Of a stretch of 14,446 bases of DNA, positions 13,661 to 14,446 are shown piece by piece. This DNA comes from Kiritimatiellia bacterium. GTDB taxonomy: Bacteria; Verrucomicrobiota; Kiritimatiellia; RFP12; UBA1067. The notes below the pieces were generated by a model that saw nothing but the letters and a program-made list of their open reading frames with translations, had not been told where the DNA came from and ran no database searches. The stretch spans positions 1-14,446 of the forward strand of contig JAEDMC010000063.1 in the NCBI GenBank assembly GCA_016303225.1. The letters are read 5' to 3'. The translations under genes were made by a program, and so were the position numbers. Each line of letters opens with the position of its first letter. Position 1 is the first letter of the stretch.

Positions 13661-14446
13661 ATGAACACCAATACGATTGGCTACTACCTGATGCCCAACC
13701 CGACGGACACCGCCGAGAAGGCACCGTACCTGCCGAAGCTCGTCCCGAACGGCGTCGCCAACCTGAACGACGTCGCGGCGAAGGTCGCGGAGTCGCTGCC
13801 GGTCAGCGAGGAGCGTGCGAAGCTCCTCATCCGCGAGAACTTCACGGAGTCGCTGAAGATGGCGCTCATCGGCTACACGGTCGACATGGGCGCGCTCCGT
13901 ATGAAGGCGCGCATCCCCGGCTCGATGCCGTGCGAGGACACGCCTTTCGACCCGGAGACCAACGCCTGCGTGATCGAACTCTACGCCGACGGCGAGCTTT
14001 CGGACGCGTTCGACGAACTCGTTCCGGTGAAGCTCACCGCAACGCAGCTCGCGAACGCCATCAAGGTGTCGAACGTCATGGACGTCGAAACCGAGGACAT
14101 GGGCGAGATCCACGGCTCGGAGCCGTTCATGATCCTCGGCAACGGGGTGACGCTCGACGCTCCGGGCGAGTCGGCGAAGCTCGTCGACAAGAAGACCCAA
14201 GCGGAACTCGCGACGGCCGAGGTCGAGTCAGTCTCCAAGGGCCAGCGCGCGACGTGCAAGTTCGCCGCGGTCACGGGAGGAGTCGCCGCGGGCCAGTACT
14301 GGCTCGTCGTCACGACCTTCGGTCTCATCGGCGAGACGATGCCGCGCGTCTTCCGCAAGCCCGTGACGCTCGTCGAGGCGATCCCCGCCCCGCCGGAGCC
14401 GATCGCGAAGTCCGAGGACGGCATCACGAAGGTGATGACGTTCGTC
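13661..14446 (+). CDS. Second HU-like protein, paralogue of the preceding gene (3' end beyond window)
   Basis: At least 262 codons without a stop, cut by the window edge. AAAGGAG lies eight bases before ATG 13661 and the gap to the preceding gene is 18 bases, so the two are co-transcribed. The N-terminal part resembles the HU-like half of the neighbour: NDVAAKVAESLPVSEERAKLL followed by LKMALIGYTVDMGALRMKARIPGSM. A beta-rich region with FMILGNGVTLDAPGES and AGQYWLVVTTFG follows and is probably Ig-like. Identity to the neighbour is low outside these patterns, so this is a diverged tandem pair and not a recent duplication. Its longer C-terminus cannot be judged here. Confidence 0.8.
   Translation, partial: MNTNTIGYYLMPNPTDTAEKAPYLPKLVPNGVANLNDVAAKVAESLPVSEERAKLLIRENFTESLKMALIGYTVDMGALRMKARIPGSMPCEDTPFDPETNACVIELYADGELSDAFDELVPVKLTATQLANAIKVSNVMDVETEDMGEIHGSEPFMILGNGVTLDAPGESAKLVDKKTQAELATAEVESVSKGQRATCKFAAVTGGVAAGQYWLVVTTFGLIGETMPRVFRKPVTLVEAIPAPPEPIAKSEDGITKVMTFV

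Noticed and set aside
12827..14200. 457-residue minus-strand open frame opposite the HU-like genes
   Set aside because: It spans two well-supported plus-strand genes and their spacer, with no motif and biased composition.

Overview
This window looks like accessory DNA from an uncultured or gut-type bacterium, most plausibly of the PVC superphylum (Lentisphaerota/Kiritimatiellae-like). The main taxonomic hint is a pair of HU-fold proteins, one with a recognisable DUF4469 Ig-like tail, a family common in Bacteroidota and Lentisphaerota. No rRNA, tRNA or universal core gene was seen, so the assignment is inference.

Left part (1-6925, minus strand): a tightly packed five-gene operon read leftwards. 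In transcription order it holds a small SAM-binding DNA methyltransferase subunit, an Eco57I-like N6-adenine methyltransferase, a membrane-anchored P-loop GTPase, a second membrane-anchored protein that may be the GTPase's partner, and a GIY-YIG/T5orf172 nuclease-SF2 helicase fusion. Genes overlap (GTGA, ATGA) or are 12-14 bases apart. The methylases and the nuclease-helicase read as a restriction-modification system. The GTPase/membrane pair is not a normal part of one, which makes this operon the best candidate for a composite, possibly undescribed defence system. Beyond its end lies a decayed reading frame (82-237).

Middle (6926-9752): a 367-base divergent regulatory region with a 108-base imperfect palindrome, a 16-base direct repeat and opposed -10 boxes. 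It is followed by a 724-residue protein of unknown function with a basic AT-hook-like tail and a possible internal start. The gene ends at a strong terminator embedded in a family of TTTGTCCTA repeats.

Right part (9618-14446, plus strand, visibly more GC-rich): a replication-type mobile-element module. It has a promoter and a leader whose last hairpin buries the ribosome binding site, then an HTH protein, a DUF3987 P-loop ATPase, a 76-residue coiled protein and two consecutive HU-like proteins (the second runs off the window). The two larger intergenic regions are rich in DNA-level repeats. One has 9-base GTGAACATT units in both orientations and a decayed copy of the HTH gene's tail. The other has seven copies of the 12-base palindrome TCGGTCGACCGA at a 22-base period. 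The latter strongly resembles an iteron, partition or operator array, and the HU-like proteins directly downstream are obvious candidate architectural partners.
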